This document shows positions 6,942 through 14,336 of a stretch of DNA of 23,058 nt, one piece after another (the stretch's first letter is position 1; each line of letters begins with the position of its first letter). The DNA is from a virus. A program made the translations under genes and the position numbers. The notes below the pieces were generated by a model. It worked only from the letters and a program-made list of their open reading frames with translations. It ran no database searches and was not told the DNA's origin. The DNA lies in IMG/VR virus record IMGVR_UViG_3300045453_000018, positions 1-23,058 of that record. One strand, 5' to 3'.

Positions 6942-8126
6942 ATGAAACTGGATGAGTTGATTGCGAAGCGCAAGGCAGCGGTGGCCCGGATGCGGGCGCT
7001 GACCGAGCAGGAGACAATGAGCGAGGAAGAGGCTGGCGAGTTCGACCGGCTGCAGGGTGAGGTGGGCGAGCTCGACCAGCAGATCAGGCGGCTGGAAACG
7101 GTCGACGAGCTGGAGCGCAGTGCATCGGCGCCGGCGACGCGGGCGAGCAGACCCAGCGGCAGCCAGGCGCCGGGGCAGATTCGCCACCGTGGCGACGACC
7201 GCTGGCAGGCTGACATCCGTGCGGTGCGGCTGTATGCACGCGGCGACGAGGGTGCCATCCGCGAGATGGATGCGCAGATGCGCGCTGAGGCACGCGCCAG
7301 CAACGACACTGACCTGAACATCACGACGCCGGCCGATGGCGGGTACCTGGTGCCCACGGGGCATTATCAGGGGATCATCGAGCGCGCCAACGAGCTGCTG
7401 CTCTATCCGCAGTTGGGCGTGATGGAAGTGCCTGGCCTGGGCACGACTGTGAATGTGCCGACGGGTGGGGTAGCCAATCCGTTCGTGGCGACCAACGAGG
7501 CAGGGGCGCAGGATCGGGACGCGCCGACGTTCGGCCAGTCGGTGATGACGCTGGCGAAGTTCACGAAAAAATTGGAGCTGAGCGACGAGCTGCTGGCCGA
7601 CGAGGGCAGCCTGCTGATCAACTACCTGAACGGCTATGTGGGCGATGCGTATGCGCTGACGCACAACAGCGCGCTGGTGACGGAGGTGCTGGCGAACGGC
7701 ACGAGCGTCACGTTGGGCGCGGCAGCAGCGGCCACGGCGGCCGACATTCCGCTGTTGATCTCCTCGGTGAAGGATGAGTATGCCGAGATGGGTCAGTGGC
7801 TGATGAAGCGGGCGACGCGGTTCAAGTACCATGCGCTGCAGGGGAGCGACTTTTTGTTTGCGCCCACGCCGGCGGGTGGAGATCAGGGCCTGTGGACGTA
7901 CCCGGTGCGCCATTCCGAGTATATGCCGGCGATCGGTGCGGGCAACAAGAGCAGCGTGTTCGGGGCGTTCCGCTATGTGGGCGTGCGCACGACCGGCATG
8001 ACGTTCCTGCGCGACCCGTTCAGCAAGGCGGACAACGGGCAGCTTGTGCTGCGCTACTACACGCGCATCGTGTACAAGGTGCTGCAGGCTGAAGCGGTGG
8101 TATACGGCAAGCACCCGACGGCGTAG
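6942..8126 (+). CDS. Major capsid protein, HK97 fold with N-terminal delta domain
   Basis: This 394-aa protein builds the icosahedral shell. Residues 1-65 form a charged coiled coil (MKLDELIAKRKAAVARMRAL, later EVGELDQQIRRLETVDELER), the built-in scaffold removed by the protease encoded upstream. After a flexible SAPATRASRPSG linker the shell domain has TPADGGYLVPTGHYQGIIER, then LGTTVNVPTGGVANPFVATNEAGA, and KFTKKLELSDELLADEGSLL, all typical of HK97-like capsids. The C-terminus (RVGVRTTGMTFLRDP-like, NGQLVLRYYTRIVYKVLQAEAVVYG) is the closing P-domain strand region. There is no separate scaffold gene, as expected for this type. The exact cleavage site cannot be read from the sequence. Confidence 0.95.
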   Translation: MKLDELIAKRKAAVARMRALTEQETMSEEEAGEFDRLQGEVGELDQQIRRLETVDELERSASAPATRASRPSGSQAPGQIRHRGDDRWQADIRAVRLYARGDEGAIREMDAQMRAEARASNDTDLNITTPADGGYLVPTGHYQGIIERANELLLYPQLGVMEVPGLGTTVNVPTGGVANPFVATNEAGAQDRDAPTFGQSVMTLAKFTKKLELSDELLADEGSLLINYLNGYVGDAYALTHNSALVTEVLANGTSVTLGAAAAATAADIPLLISSVKDEYAEMGQWLMKRATRFKYHALQGSDFLFAPTPAGGDQGLWTYPVRHSEYMPAIGAGNKSSVFGAFRYVGVRTTGMTFLRDPFSKADNGQLVLRYYTRIVYKVLQAEAVVYGKHPTA

Positions 8127-8130
8127 GCGG

Positions 8131-8200
8131 TCAGTCCTTAGTCCGTAGTCCTGAGTCAAATGGTAGGGGCGTCCGCAAGGGGCGCCCCTACGGAGGCGAA
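8131..8200. repeat. Host-type repeat cluster: 7-bp AGTCC repeats and a GTAGGGGCG palindrome with ribosome binding site
   Basis: 8132-8152 is three 7-bp units (CAGTCCT, TAGTCCG, TAGTCCT). It is followed by a perfect 9-bp inverted repeat, GTAGGGGCG (8163-8171) and CGCCCCTAC (8183-8191), whose loop extends the stem around GCAA. GGAGG at 8192-8196, just after the palindrome, serves the ATG at 8201. There is no T-run, so it is unlikely to be an intrinsic terminator. The units look like dispersed intergenic repeats of Chloroflexota genomes; that attribution is from memory. Confidence 0.7.
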
Positions 8201-8743
8201 ATGCCCTTTCTGGAGATTCTGACCCGAACGTATAAGCGGCCGACGATGTTGGCGGCGAACCAGGCGAGCCTGGCGGCGCAGACATCGGGCGACTGGCAGC
8301 AGACGCTGCTCGTCGACGATGTTGGCCGCGGCTGCGGCTGGGCGAATGCGCAACTTGGGCAGTATGCGCCGCAGTTGGTTGGCGACTTCATCTGGGTCCT
8401 GGACGATGACGACGTGTGTATCGACGAGTCGCTGGTCGAGCAGCTTGCGCTGATCGTGCAGTTGGCGGCGCCGGATGTGATCATGATGCGCATGGATCAC
8501 GGTCCGCTGGGCGTGCTGCCGGATGGGGCGCACTGGCGCAAGCGGCCGGTCAGAGGGCACATCGGGGTCAGCGCGTGTGTGATCCGGCGTGAATTGTTCC
8601 AACAGTGCGCAGGGGCGTGGAAAGAGGTATATGACGGCGATTTCGACTTCATCGCCGCCGTGTTCGACGCCAAGCCGATTGTGTTCTGGTATGACTGCAT
8701 CGCCTCCAGGGTGCAGCGAATCAGCAGGGGGGCGCCGGAATGA
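8201..8743 (+). CDS. Glycosyltransferase, GT-A fold (GT2-like)
   Basis: This 180-aa protein begins with the GT2-type strand-helix start FLEILTRTYKRPTMLAANQASLAAQT and DWQQTLLVDD. It has an acidic metal and nucleotide-sugar site in FIWVLDDDDV (Asp68-Asp71). A C-terminal acceptor-side segment GHIGVSACVIRRELF and DGDFDFIAAVF follows. It is shorter than bacterial GT2 enzymes and has no membrane segment, so it is probably a soluble enzyme that transfers sugar to a protein. Its place between the capsid and neck genes suggests the virion as the target, which is inference. It overlaps the next gene by ATGA. Donor and acceptor are unknown. Confidence 0.75.
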   Translation: MPFLEILTRTYKRPTMLAANQASLAAQTSGDWQQTLLVDDVGRGCGWANAQLGQYAPQLVGDFIWVLDDDDVCIDESLVEQLALIVQLAAPDVIMMRMDHGPLGVLPDGAHWRKRPVRGHIGVSACVIRRELFQQCAGAWKEVYDGDFDFIAAVFDAKPIVFWYDCIASRVQRISRGAPE

Positions 8744-9678
8744 GTAGGGTGCTGATTTTCACGCCGACCTATACAGACCCGACGACGGGGAAGGATGCGA
8801 TGCACCCGGCGTGTGAGGCGTCGGTGATCGTGCAGTTGCGCACGTTCGAGGGCTACGCCGATTGGCGCGTCGGGCGGGAGAATCCGTACCCGGTGGGCGA
8901 CTATCGGAATGTGCTGCATCAGTACCAGGTGGCGCGGGAGGTCTTCCTCGCCGGGGAGTGGGATGCGCTGCTGACGGTGGAGCACGACAACGAGATGCCG
9001 GACGACGCGCTGCAGCGGATGTACGGGACGGCGGCCGATGTGGTCTATGCGCCCTATGTGCTGCGGCACGGGATGCGGCAGTTGTCGACGTGGCAGTATA
9101 TCAACGACCGGAACCTGGGAATGTCGCTGACGTTGTACCCGTTCGAACTGGCGCAATTCAAGGCGGCCGGGGTGGGGCGGGTGAGCGGCGTGGGGCACGG
9201 CTGCACGCTCTTCCGGCGGCACACGCTGGAGGCGCTGCCCTTCCGTGAGGTGGGGGACGGTGTGAATTTCTGTCCCGACATTCCGTTCGCCGAGGATGCG
9301 CTGCGGATGGGGTTTGTGAGCATGGGGCGCTTTGACGCACCGGTGGCGCACTGGGAGAAGGGTGTGCGGCTGGAGCCGTATCAGGAGGGAGGGCTGGTGC
9401 TCTACACTGCGACCGAAACATGCAATGCGCTGGCCGATGGGAAGATGATTCACCTGGAGGCCGGGAAGACGTATGAGTTGACGCCGATTGCGGCGGCGGA
9501 TTTGATCCGCGCCGGGTATCTGGCGCAGGAGCGGGCCACTGTGGCGCCTAGCGAGTTGCGAGGGGCGAGGGGCGAGGAATGCCCGCGCAGCCGCGCAAGA
9601 GGGCGAAGGGGTAACCATGTTCGAGGGTCAGTTGGTGGTGGTGACGGCGCCGACAGAGGAGCCGATCACGCTGAGTGA
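8740..9678 (+). CDS. Second glycosyltransferase-like protein (GT-A fold)
   Basis: This 312-aa protein has GT-A hallmarks: start RVLIFTPTY, a metal-site-like acidic motif LLTVEHDNEMPDDAL (Glu81-Glu85), a VVYAPYVLR strand, and VSGVGHGCTLFRRHTLEALPF, the acceptor-loop region of many phage and GT2-like enzymes, followed by EDALRMGF and an HWEKGV ligand-like His. It is coupled to the first glycosyltransferase, suggesting sequential or paired sugar transfer. The last 40 residues (from ELRGARGEE) are encoded by GCGAGGGGCG repeats plus out-of-frame reading of the next gene, giving a 62-nt overlap. That tail is probably not part of the fold. Confidence 0.7.
   Translation: MSRVLIFTPTYTDPTTGKDAMHPACEASVIVQLRTFEGYADWRVGRENPYPVGDYRNVLHQYQVAREVFLAGEWDALLTVEHDNEMPDDALQRMYGTAADVVYAPYVLRHGMRQLSTWQYINDRNLGMSLTLYPFELAQFKAAGVGRVSGVGHGCTLFRRHTLEALPFREVGDGVNFCPDIPFAEDALRMGFVSMGRFDAPVAHWEKGVRLEPYQEGGLVLYTATETCNALADGKMIHLEAGKTYELTPIAAADLIRAGYLAQERATVAPSELRGARGEECPRSRARGRRGNHVRGSVGGGDGADRGADHAE
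9553..9600. repeat. GCGAGGGGCGAGG repeat run in the 3' end of the second glycosyltransferase gene
   Basis: 9553-9568 matches 3449-3464 exactly over 16 bases, and 9562-9575 matches 3642-3655 exactly over 14 bases. All three copies lie at gene ends. The run introduces an Arg/Gly/Glu-rich tail with no counterpart in the enzyme fold. Confidence 0.6.
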
Positions 9679-10204
9679 GGCGAAGCTGCATTGCCGGGTG
9701 GATGGCAGCGACGACGATGCGCTGCTGTCGAGCCTGATTGCGGCAGCCAGGGCGGCGTGCGAGGTGCTGGCGCGGCGGGCGTTCGTGACGCGGACGTTGG
9801 ATTACCGGCTGGCGAGTTGGCCCGGCGGGCGCTCGATTGTGCTGCCGCTGCCGCCGTTGGTGAGCGTGACAAGCATTTCATATACCGACGAGGCTGGCGT
9901 GGCCGGGACGGTGCCCAGCACGGACTATGTGGTGTATAGCCAGGTCGAGCCGGGGCTGATTATGCTGAAGCCGACGGCAAGTTGGCCGGCGGCGACGCTG
10001 ATGCCGGGGCCGGCGCTGGTGGTGCGCTATGTGGCCGGGTTCGGTGCGGCCGCAGCGGTGCCAGCGGAGTATAAGCACGCCATCAAGTTGACGGTGGGGC
10101 ATTGGTACGAGAATCGTGAGGTGGTGATGGTGGGAACGATGGTCGCCAGGCTGCCGCTGGCGGTGAAGGATTTGCTGACGCAGGATCGGGTGAGCTGGGT
10201 ATGA
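9617..10204 (+). CDS. Head-tail connector, HK97 gp6-like
   Basis: This 195-aa protein has the gp6/phiE125 gp8-like layout. The N-terminal ITLSEAKLHCRVDGSDDDALLSSLIAAARAACE helix pair is followed by a strand-rich middle with PLPPLVSVTSISYTDEAG, and by the closing segment YKHAIKLTVGHWYENREVV plus LPLAVKDLLTQDRVSWV. Connector proteins form a ring under the portal and join head to neck. Length and order (after capsid, before head closure) fit. It begins inside the repeat-extended 3' end of the glycosyltransferase gene and overlaps the next gene by ATGA. Confidence 0.88.
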   Translation: MFEGQLVVVTAPTEEPITLSEAKLHCRVDGSDDDALLSSLIAAARAACEVLARRAFVTRTLDYRLASWPGGRSIVLPLPPLVSVTSISYTDEAGVAGTVPSTDYVVYSQVEPGLIMLKPTASWPAATLMPGPALVVRYVAGFGAAAAVPAEYKHAIKLTVGHWYENREVVMVGTMVARLPLAVKDLLTQDRVSWV

Positions 10205-10536
10205 GAGCGGGCACGCTGCGGCAGCGGGTGACGATTCAGACGCCGAGCACGACGCGCAACGACCGCGGCGCCGAGGTGATTTCGTGGGCGGATGTGGCGA
10301 CGGTGTGGGCAGAGGTGCGCACGCTGGATGGCCGCGAACGCACGGCGAATGAGCAGGTGGTGGCGATGGCGACGCACGTGGTGACGATGCGCTACCGGGC
10401 GGGGCTGACGCCCACGCAGCGGTTGAAGTGGGGATCACGTGTGTTGAGCCTGCTGGCGACGCCTGACCCGGACAATCGGCGGCGGATGCTGGTGTGCCAG
10501 TGCCAGGAGATCATCGGCGATGCGGAGGTGATTTAG
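10201..10536 (+). CDS. Head closure / head-tail joining protein (SPP1 gp16-like)
   Basis: This 111-aa protein shows the head-tail joining family pattern: MRAGTLRQRVTIQTPSTTRND at the start, then VWAEVRTLDGRERTANEQ, HVVTMRYRAGLTPTQRLKWGSRVLSLL and a C-terminal strand with MLVCQCQEI. These proteins form the ring that closes the connector and keeps DNA in the head. The length is usual. It overlaps both neighbours' boundaries closely: ATGA with the upstream gene, and its TAG abuts the next GTG. The sequence GGAGGTGATTT near its end (10524-10534) is a near-complete Shine-Dalgarno for the next gene. Confidence 0.88.
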   Translation: MRAGTLRQRVTIQTPSTTRNDRGAEVISWADVATVWAEVRTLDGRERTANEQVVAMATHVVTMRYRAGLTPTQRLKWGSRVLSLLATPDPDNRRRMLVCQCQEIIGDAEVI

Positions 10537-11037
10537 GTGGCAAGACGTGCGCAGCGCAAGGTGCAGGTGGCGTGGTATGGCGATGAGTTTGTGCGCATCG
10601 TCGGCAAGCATGGCGATGCGGCGCTCTTTGCGGCGGGCACGGTGCTGCAGCGGGCAGCGGTGGCGCGCGTGCCACGCGTGACCGGGAACCTGGCTAAGTC
10701 GGCGTATGTGTCTACGGCGACGCGCAGCACGTATGTGCGGCGCCCCTATTGGCGCAAGGAGAAGAAGCCGCCACAGGGCGCGGCGACAGTTGCCTTCAGT
10801 GCGCCCCACGCGCATCTGATCGAGAGCGGGCGGCGGAAAGTGGGGCCGATTCGGCCACGCCGGGCGCAGGCGCTGCGGATCGAGGGCAGGTTTCGGGCAG
10901 CGAGCCGGTACCGGCGCACGAGCGGGCGCCACTTTCTGGGAGAGGCCATCGAAGCGGCGAAGGCGACGATGGTGCAGGAGTTGGCGGCGGTGCTGCGCGA
11001 GGGGCTGGAGCGTGAGATGCCGAAGGGGAAGCGATGA
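10537..11037 (+). CDS. HK97 gp10-like neck protein
   Basis: This 166-aa protein has the gp10 family signature: RAAVARVPRVTGNLAKSAYV in the first half, SAPHAHLIESGRRKVGPIRPRRA in the middle, and a C-terminal helix FLGEAIEAAKATMVQELAAVLREGL. The family is placed in the neck or tail completion region between the connector and tail terminator. It uses a GTG start preceded at 8 nt by a very strong Shine-Dalgarno (10524-10533), which decides the start. It ends with an ATGA overlap to the tail terminator gene. It is basic, with many Arg residues. Confidence 0.85.
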   Translation: MARRAQRKVQVAWYGDEFVRIVGKHGDAALFAAGTVLQRAAVARVPRVTGNLAKSAYVSTATRSTYVRRPYWRKEKKPPQGAATVAFSAPHAHLIESGRRKVGPIRPRRAQALRIEGRFRAASRYRRTSGRHFLGEAIEAAKATMVQELAAVLREGLEREMPKGKR

Positions 11038-11414
11038 ACGCAGGGGCGATCATCTATGCACGGCTGGCAGCATCTAGCGGGGTGACGGCGATTGTCGGCA
11101 CTCGGATTTTGCCGATGGAGGTGACGCAAGAGATCGACCTGCCGGCGCTGGCGTACAGCGTGCAGTTGGCGGACGCCGGCGAGGGGACGGCGCCGATCCA
11201 GCGGGCGACGGTGACGCTGTATTGTATGGCACACACGGAGGCCGGTGCGCACGACCTGGCCGTGGCGGTGAATGGGGCGCTCGACGAATATGCGGCGGTG
11301 AACGGCGCGACATGGCTGGCGCCGCTGCAACGGGCAGGCTGGGATTATCTGCGCAGTCATGAGTTGAATCTCTGGCAGGTCACTGTGACCTATCAGACGT
11401 GGGTTGTTTACTAA
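11034..11414 (+). CDS. Tail terminator / tail completion protein (DUF3168-like)
   Basis: This 126-aa protein fits the DUF3168 tail-terminator pattern: the N-terminal helix AGAIIYARLAASSGVTAIVGTRILP, then LPALAYSVQLADAG, a strand ATVTLYCMAHTEAGAHDLAVAVNGALDEY, and the closing WQVTVTYQTWV strand. Tail terminators cap the tail tube and attach it to the neck. Its position between gp10-like and tail-tube genes supports the call. The start overlaps the previous stop (ATGA). A strong ribosome binding site for the tail tube gene lies just after its stop. Confidence 0.85.
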   Translation: MNAGAIIYARLAASSGVTAIVGTRILPMEVTQEIDLPALAYSVQLADAGEGTAPIQRATVTLYCMAHTEAGAHDLAVAVNGALDEYAAVNGATWLAPLQRAGWDYLRSHELNLWQVTVTYQTWVVY

Positions 11415-11425
11415 AGGAGCTAGAG

Positions 11426-12022
11426 ATGGCAGTAACAGATATTCTGGTGACGCCGGCGAAGATTTACCGTGCGCCTGTGGGCACGGCGGTGCCGGATGAG
11501 ACAAGCGTCGCCTACGGTGCGGCGTGGGGCGCCTCGTGGACGGATTTGGGCTACACGCTGGAGCCGGTGAGTTTGAGCTATGAGTCGGAGACTTTTAAGT
11601 TGATGGTGGAACAACTGACGGCGCCGGTGCGCTCGGTGCGGCAAGAGGAATCGGTCACGATCGAGACGGTGCTGGCGGAGATCACCGGCGCCAATCTGGG
11701 CATGGTGCTCGATGGCACGGTGACGACTACGGCAGCAGGCGCGGCGCAGGCCGGTTTTGATGCGGTGGAGGCCGGCGGCAGCGTGAGCATCAGTGAGTAT
11801 GCGTGGGGCTTCGAGGGCTATCGGCTGACATCGGTAAACGCCAAGCTTCCGGTGCGGGTGTTTGTATATCGCGGCGTGGCGACGCTCAACGGGCAGTTGA
11901 CTTTTGCCAAAAGCGCCGGGGTGGGGATTCCACTGCGCATCGAGGTGCTGCCAGATACGACAAAGGCCGCAGGCAAGCAATTGCTTTTGATCCACAACGT
12001 GACGGCGGCTGCGACCTCATGA
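11426..12022 (+). CDS. Major tail tube protein
   Basis: This 198-aa protein builds the tail tube. It is rich in beta strand and begins with ILVTPAKIYRAPVGTAVPDET. It continues with LGYTLEPVSLSYESETFKL and ends with KLPVRVFVYRGVATLNGQL and IPLRIEVLPD. The same fold is repeated at 15431-16219, where 53 of the first 93 aligned residues are identical by my hand alignment. The start is the ATG at 11426, not the TTG at 11399, because AAAGGAG (11413-11419) precedes it at 6 nt. The stop overlaps the chaperone start by ATGA. It follows the terminator and precedes the chaperone pair, the standard tail order. Confidence 0.88.
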   Translation: MAVTDILVTPAKIYRAPVGTAVPDETSVAYGAAWGASWTDLGYTLEPVSLSYESETFKLMVEQLTAPVRSVRQEESVTIETVLAEITGANLGMVLDGTVTTTAAGAAQAGFDAVEAGGSVSISEYAWGFEGYRLTSVNAKLPVRVFVYRGVATLNGQLTFAKSAGVGIPLRIEVLPDTTKAAGKQLLLIHNVTAAATS

Positions 12023-12429
12023 GCAAAAAAGTGACAGTTACCCTGGGCGGCAAGAGCTACGAGATCGCCGAGGCGCCGATGCGCAAGAATGCGGCGTGGC
12101 GGGCGAGCCTGGCTGCGCTGCTGGTCGATCTGGGCGGGCTGATGGAGAGCGCCAGCACGGTGGAACTGAACAATGTCGGCGATCTGCTGTCGGTGGTGCG
12201 CCAGATTCAGGATGTGATTCTGGCGGCGCCGGATCGATTAACAGCGATGCTGTTCGATTATTCGCCGGTGCTGGCCGCCGACCGTGCACGGATCGAGGCG
12301 GAAGCGTACGAGAGCGAATTGCTGACAGCATTTCGGGAGGTGCTGTCGCTGGCCTTCCCTTTCGGCGATCTAATCCGGCTGGCGAATGGCTGGACGCCGA
12401 GTTCCAGCAACTCGATCTCGCCGAGCTAG
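12019..12429 (+). CDS. Tail assembly chaperone, short form (lambda gpG-like)
   Basis: This 136-aa protein is the unshifted product of the chaperone locus. It begins MSKKVTVTLGGKSYEIAEAPMRKNAAWR, a small strand-rich start common in these chaperones. It continues with helices around MESASTVELNNVGDLLSVVRQIQDVI and LLTAFREVLSLAFPFGDL. Such proteins coat the tape measure during tail assembly and are not part of the virion. The frame holds a -1 slippery site (12357-12363), after which the zero-frame codes a low-complexity ending (TPSSSNSISPS) before TAG at 12427-12429. It is coupled to the tail tube gene (ATGA). Confidence 0.85.
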   Translation: MSKKVTVTLGGKSYEIAEAPMRKNAAWRASLAALLVDLGGLMESASTVELNNVGDLLSVVRQIQDVILAAPDRLTAMLFDYSPVLAADRARIEAEAYESELLTAFREVLSLAFPFGDLIRLANGWTPSSSNSISPS

Positions 12430-12626
12430 TAGAAGCCGAGTACGGTGGCGCAGGCTGGATTGACGAACTGACAGCAGTGGATTTGGTAACAGCGTATGTG
12501 CGCCGCAAGCGCTTCGAGGCCAAACTGATCGCCATCGAGTTCGCTCAGTTGTTCAGCGTGGACGATGTGCAGCGAATGCAGCGCGTGCCCAGCGGCGAAC
12601 TGCTGAAAATGATGGGGGTTGAATAG
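12019..12626 (+). CDS. Tail assembly chaperone, -1 frameshifted long form (lambda gpGT-like)
   Basis: Reading shifts back one base at 12357-12363 and continues in the frame that ends at TAG 12624-12626, giving about 202 aa. The added part (RRSNPAGEWLDAEFQQLDLA, then an acidic helix and YVRRKRFEAKLIAIEFAQLF) has no start codon or ribosome binding site of its own. It is rich in the acidic/Gln helices usual for gpT-type extensions. In lambda-like phages the minor fusion binds the tape measure while the short form coats it. Location directly before the tape measure gene is diagnostic. Confidence 0.83.
12357..12363 (+). promoter_or_regulatory. Programmed -1 frameshift site C CCT TTC
   Basis: In the zero frame the codons are TTC CCT TTC, so the heptamer C CCT TTC fits the X XXY YYZ rule with X=C, Y=T, Z=C. 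Both tRNAs can re-pair after a one-base slip. The -1 frame from here is open for 87 codons and encodes the expected second half of the chaperone. I see no strong stimulatory hairpin just downstream. Confidence 0.8.
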
Positions 12627-12657
12627 GCGACGCGCGTTCATAAAAGGGAAATGCACG

Positions 12658-14334
12658 ATGGGTATACGGCTGACCGATGCAGCAGTCTATTTGACCACGA
12701 ACGACGACAGGCTAAAGTCCGGGCTGGATGCCGGGAAGCGGCAGGTCGACGGGTGGGGCAGCGCCATCAACGGGATGCTGATGGGCGCCGGGATGGCGGC
12801 GTTCAATGCGATTGCGAGCGTGGCTCAGGGAACAGTGGCGTATCTGGGCGACTCGGTGGCGGCGGCGTCCGATTTGAACGAAACGGTGTCGAAGGTTGAG
12901 ACGCTGTTTGGGTCGTCGAGCGTTGGGATTATGCAGTGGGCGCAGAACAGTGCGACGGCGATGGGGCTGCCCAAGCAGGCGGCGCTGGATGCCGTAGGCA
13001 CGATTGGCAATCTGTTCATGCAGTTGGGCGCCAGCAGCGACGAGGCGGCTGGTGTGGGGCAGAACATGGTGCAACTGAGCGCCGATCTTGCCTCCTTCCA
13101 CAATGTGGCGGGCGGGTCGGCGGAGGTGCTGGATGCAATGAGCGCCGCGTTCCGCGGCGAGTATGATGCGCTACAGCGATATATCCCCACGATCAACGGC
13201 GCGGCGGTGGAGCAGCAGGCGCTGGCGATGACCGGCAAGGAAAGCGCCAAAGAGCTGACCAATCTGGAAAAAGCGATGGCGGTGCAGGCGATCATGGCGC
13301 GGGATGCGGGCGCGGCGATGGGCGATTTTGCGCGCACGTCGGGCGGGCTGGCGAATCAGCAGCGCATTCTGGATGCGCAGATGGCCGACTTGCAGGCGAC
13401 GGTGGGGGCGGCGCTGCTGCCGGTGATGACGACGTTGACGACCCTGCTCAATCAGATGGTGCAGGCGGTGCTGCCGCCGTTGACGGCGTTCATCACGGAT
13501 CGGGTGGTGCCAGCGATGGCGGCGATTGGCGCGGTGATTGACGCAACAGTCGGGCCGATGATCGAGGCGGCGATGGGTTGGTTCGCCGGGCTGGGCACGA
13601 CGGTGCAGGCGCAGACGAACGGGCCGCTCAATTTCTTCAATGGGTGGATTGCGGAGAACATGCCGCGTATTCAGCAGATTGTATCGAACGTGCTGACGGC
13701 GATCACCGGCTTTTGGAACGAGCATGGCGCGGCAATTGTGGCGGCTGTGCAGACCTATTTCGGCTGGATGATGGATTTCTGGTCGCTGGTCTTCCGCACG
13801 CTGCTCAACATTGCGCAGGTGTTTCTGCAGGTGCTGACGGGCGACTGGGAAGGGGCCGGGAAGACGCTGCAGGGGATCGTGCGCGATTGGTGGACGACGC
13901 TGCGGCGCATTTTCAGCGACATGATCGCCAGCATCGTGCAGTTGTGGCGATCGGTCGATTGGGGCGGCATCGGGCGGGCGATTGTGGATGGCATTTGGAG
14001 CGGGCTGCGGGCGGCGTGGGGCGGCTTGCAGTCGTGGTTTGGGGACCGGCTGCAGGAGTGGCGCAATATGCTGCCGTTCTCAGAGCCAAAAGACCCGTCC
14101 AGCCCGTTGCGGGGACTTGCCAAAGCGGGCGAGGCGATTGTCGACCAGGTGCGCACGGGGATCGACCGGGCTGCCGATTGGACGGTGCCGGCGTTGGCCC
14201 TGCCGCAGGTGCAGGCGGCGGGCGCACCGATTGAGATTACGATCAACATCAGCGGCGTGCCGGATGCGCAGGCGGCAGGCCGGGCAAGCAAGGATGGCGT
14301 GCTGGCCGGACTGCGTGCAGCGGGGTACAGGTGA
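12658..14334 (+). CDS. Tape measure protein (short)
   Basis: This 558-aa protein sets tail length and is threaded through the tube. The TMP core reads SDLNETVSKVETLFGSSS, with later ALDAVGTIGNLFMQLGASSD, MSAAFRGEYDALQRY, and QRILDAQMADLQATVGAALL, all typical of PhageMin-type tape measures. It is followed by a hydrophobic central part (about residues 250-325) and a C-terminal domain. No lytic transglycosylase or peptidase domain is visible. At roughly 1.5 angstrom per residue it predicts a tail of about 80 nm, a rule-of-thumb inference. Start ATG 12658 follows AAAAGGGAA (12642-12650); the TTG at 12619 lies within the chaperone frame. Confidence 0.92.
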   Translation: MGIRLTDAAVYLTTNDDRLKSGLDAGKRQVDGWGSAINGMLMGAGMAAFNAIASVAQGTVAYLGDSVAAASDLNETVSKVETLFGSSSVGIMQWAQNSATAMGLPKQAALDAVGTIGNLFMQLGASSDEAAGVGQNMVQLSADLASFHNVAGGSAEVLDAMSAAFRGEYDALQRYIPTINGAAVEQQALAMTGKESAKELTNLEKAMAVQAIMARDAGAAMGDFARTSGGLANQQRILDAQMADLQATVGAALLPVMTTLTTLLNQMVQAVLPPLTAFITDRVVPAMAAIGAVIDATVGPMIEAAMGWFAGLGTTVQAQTNGPLNFFNGWIAENMPRIQQIVSNVLTAITGFWNEHGAAIVAAVQTYFGWMMDFWSLVFRTLLNIAQVFLQVLTGDWEGAGKTLQGIVRDWWTTLRRIFSDMIASIVQLWRSVDWGGIGRAIVDGIWSGLRAAWGGLQSWFGDRLQEWRNMLPFSEPKDPSSPLRGLAKAGEAIVDQVRTGIDRAADWTVPALALPQVQAAGAPIEITINISGVPDAQAAGRASKDGVLAGLRAAGYR

Positions 14335-14336
14335 AT

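Noticed and set aside
8163-8191. 9-bp palindrome as a terminator of the head genes
   Set aside because: No T-run follows, the operon continues, and related sequence occurs inside the portal gene, so a dispersed repeat is the better reading.
6909-8285. 458-aa minus-strand reading frame opposite the capsid gene
   Set aside because: It is an Arg/His-rich shadow of the capsid gene and crosses the gene boundary and the intergenic repeat.
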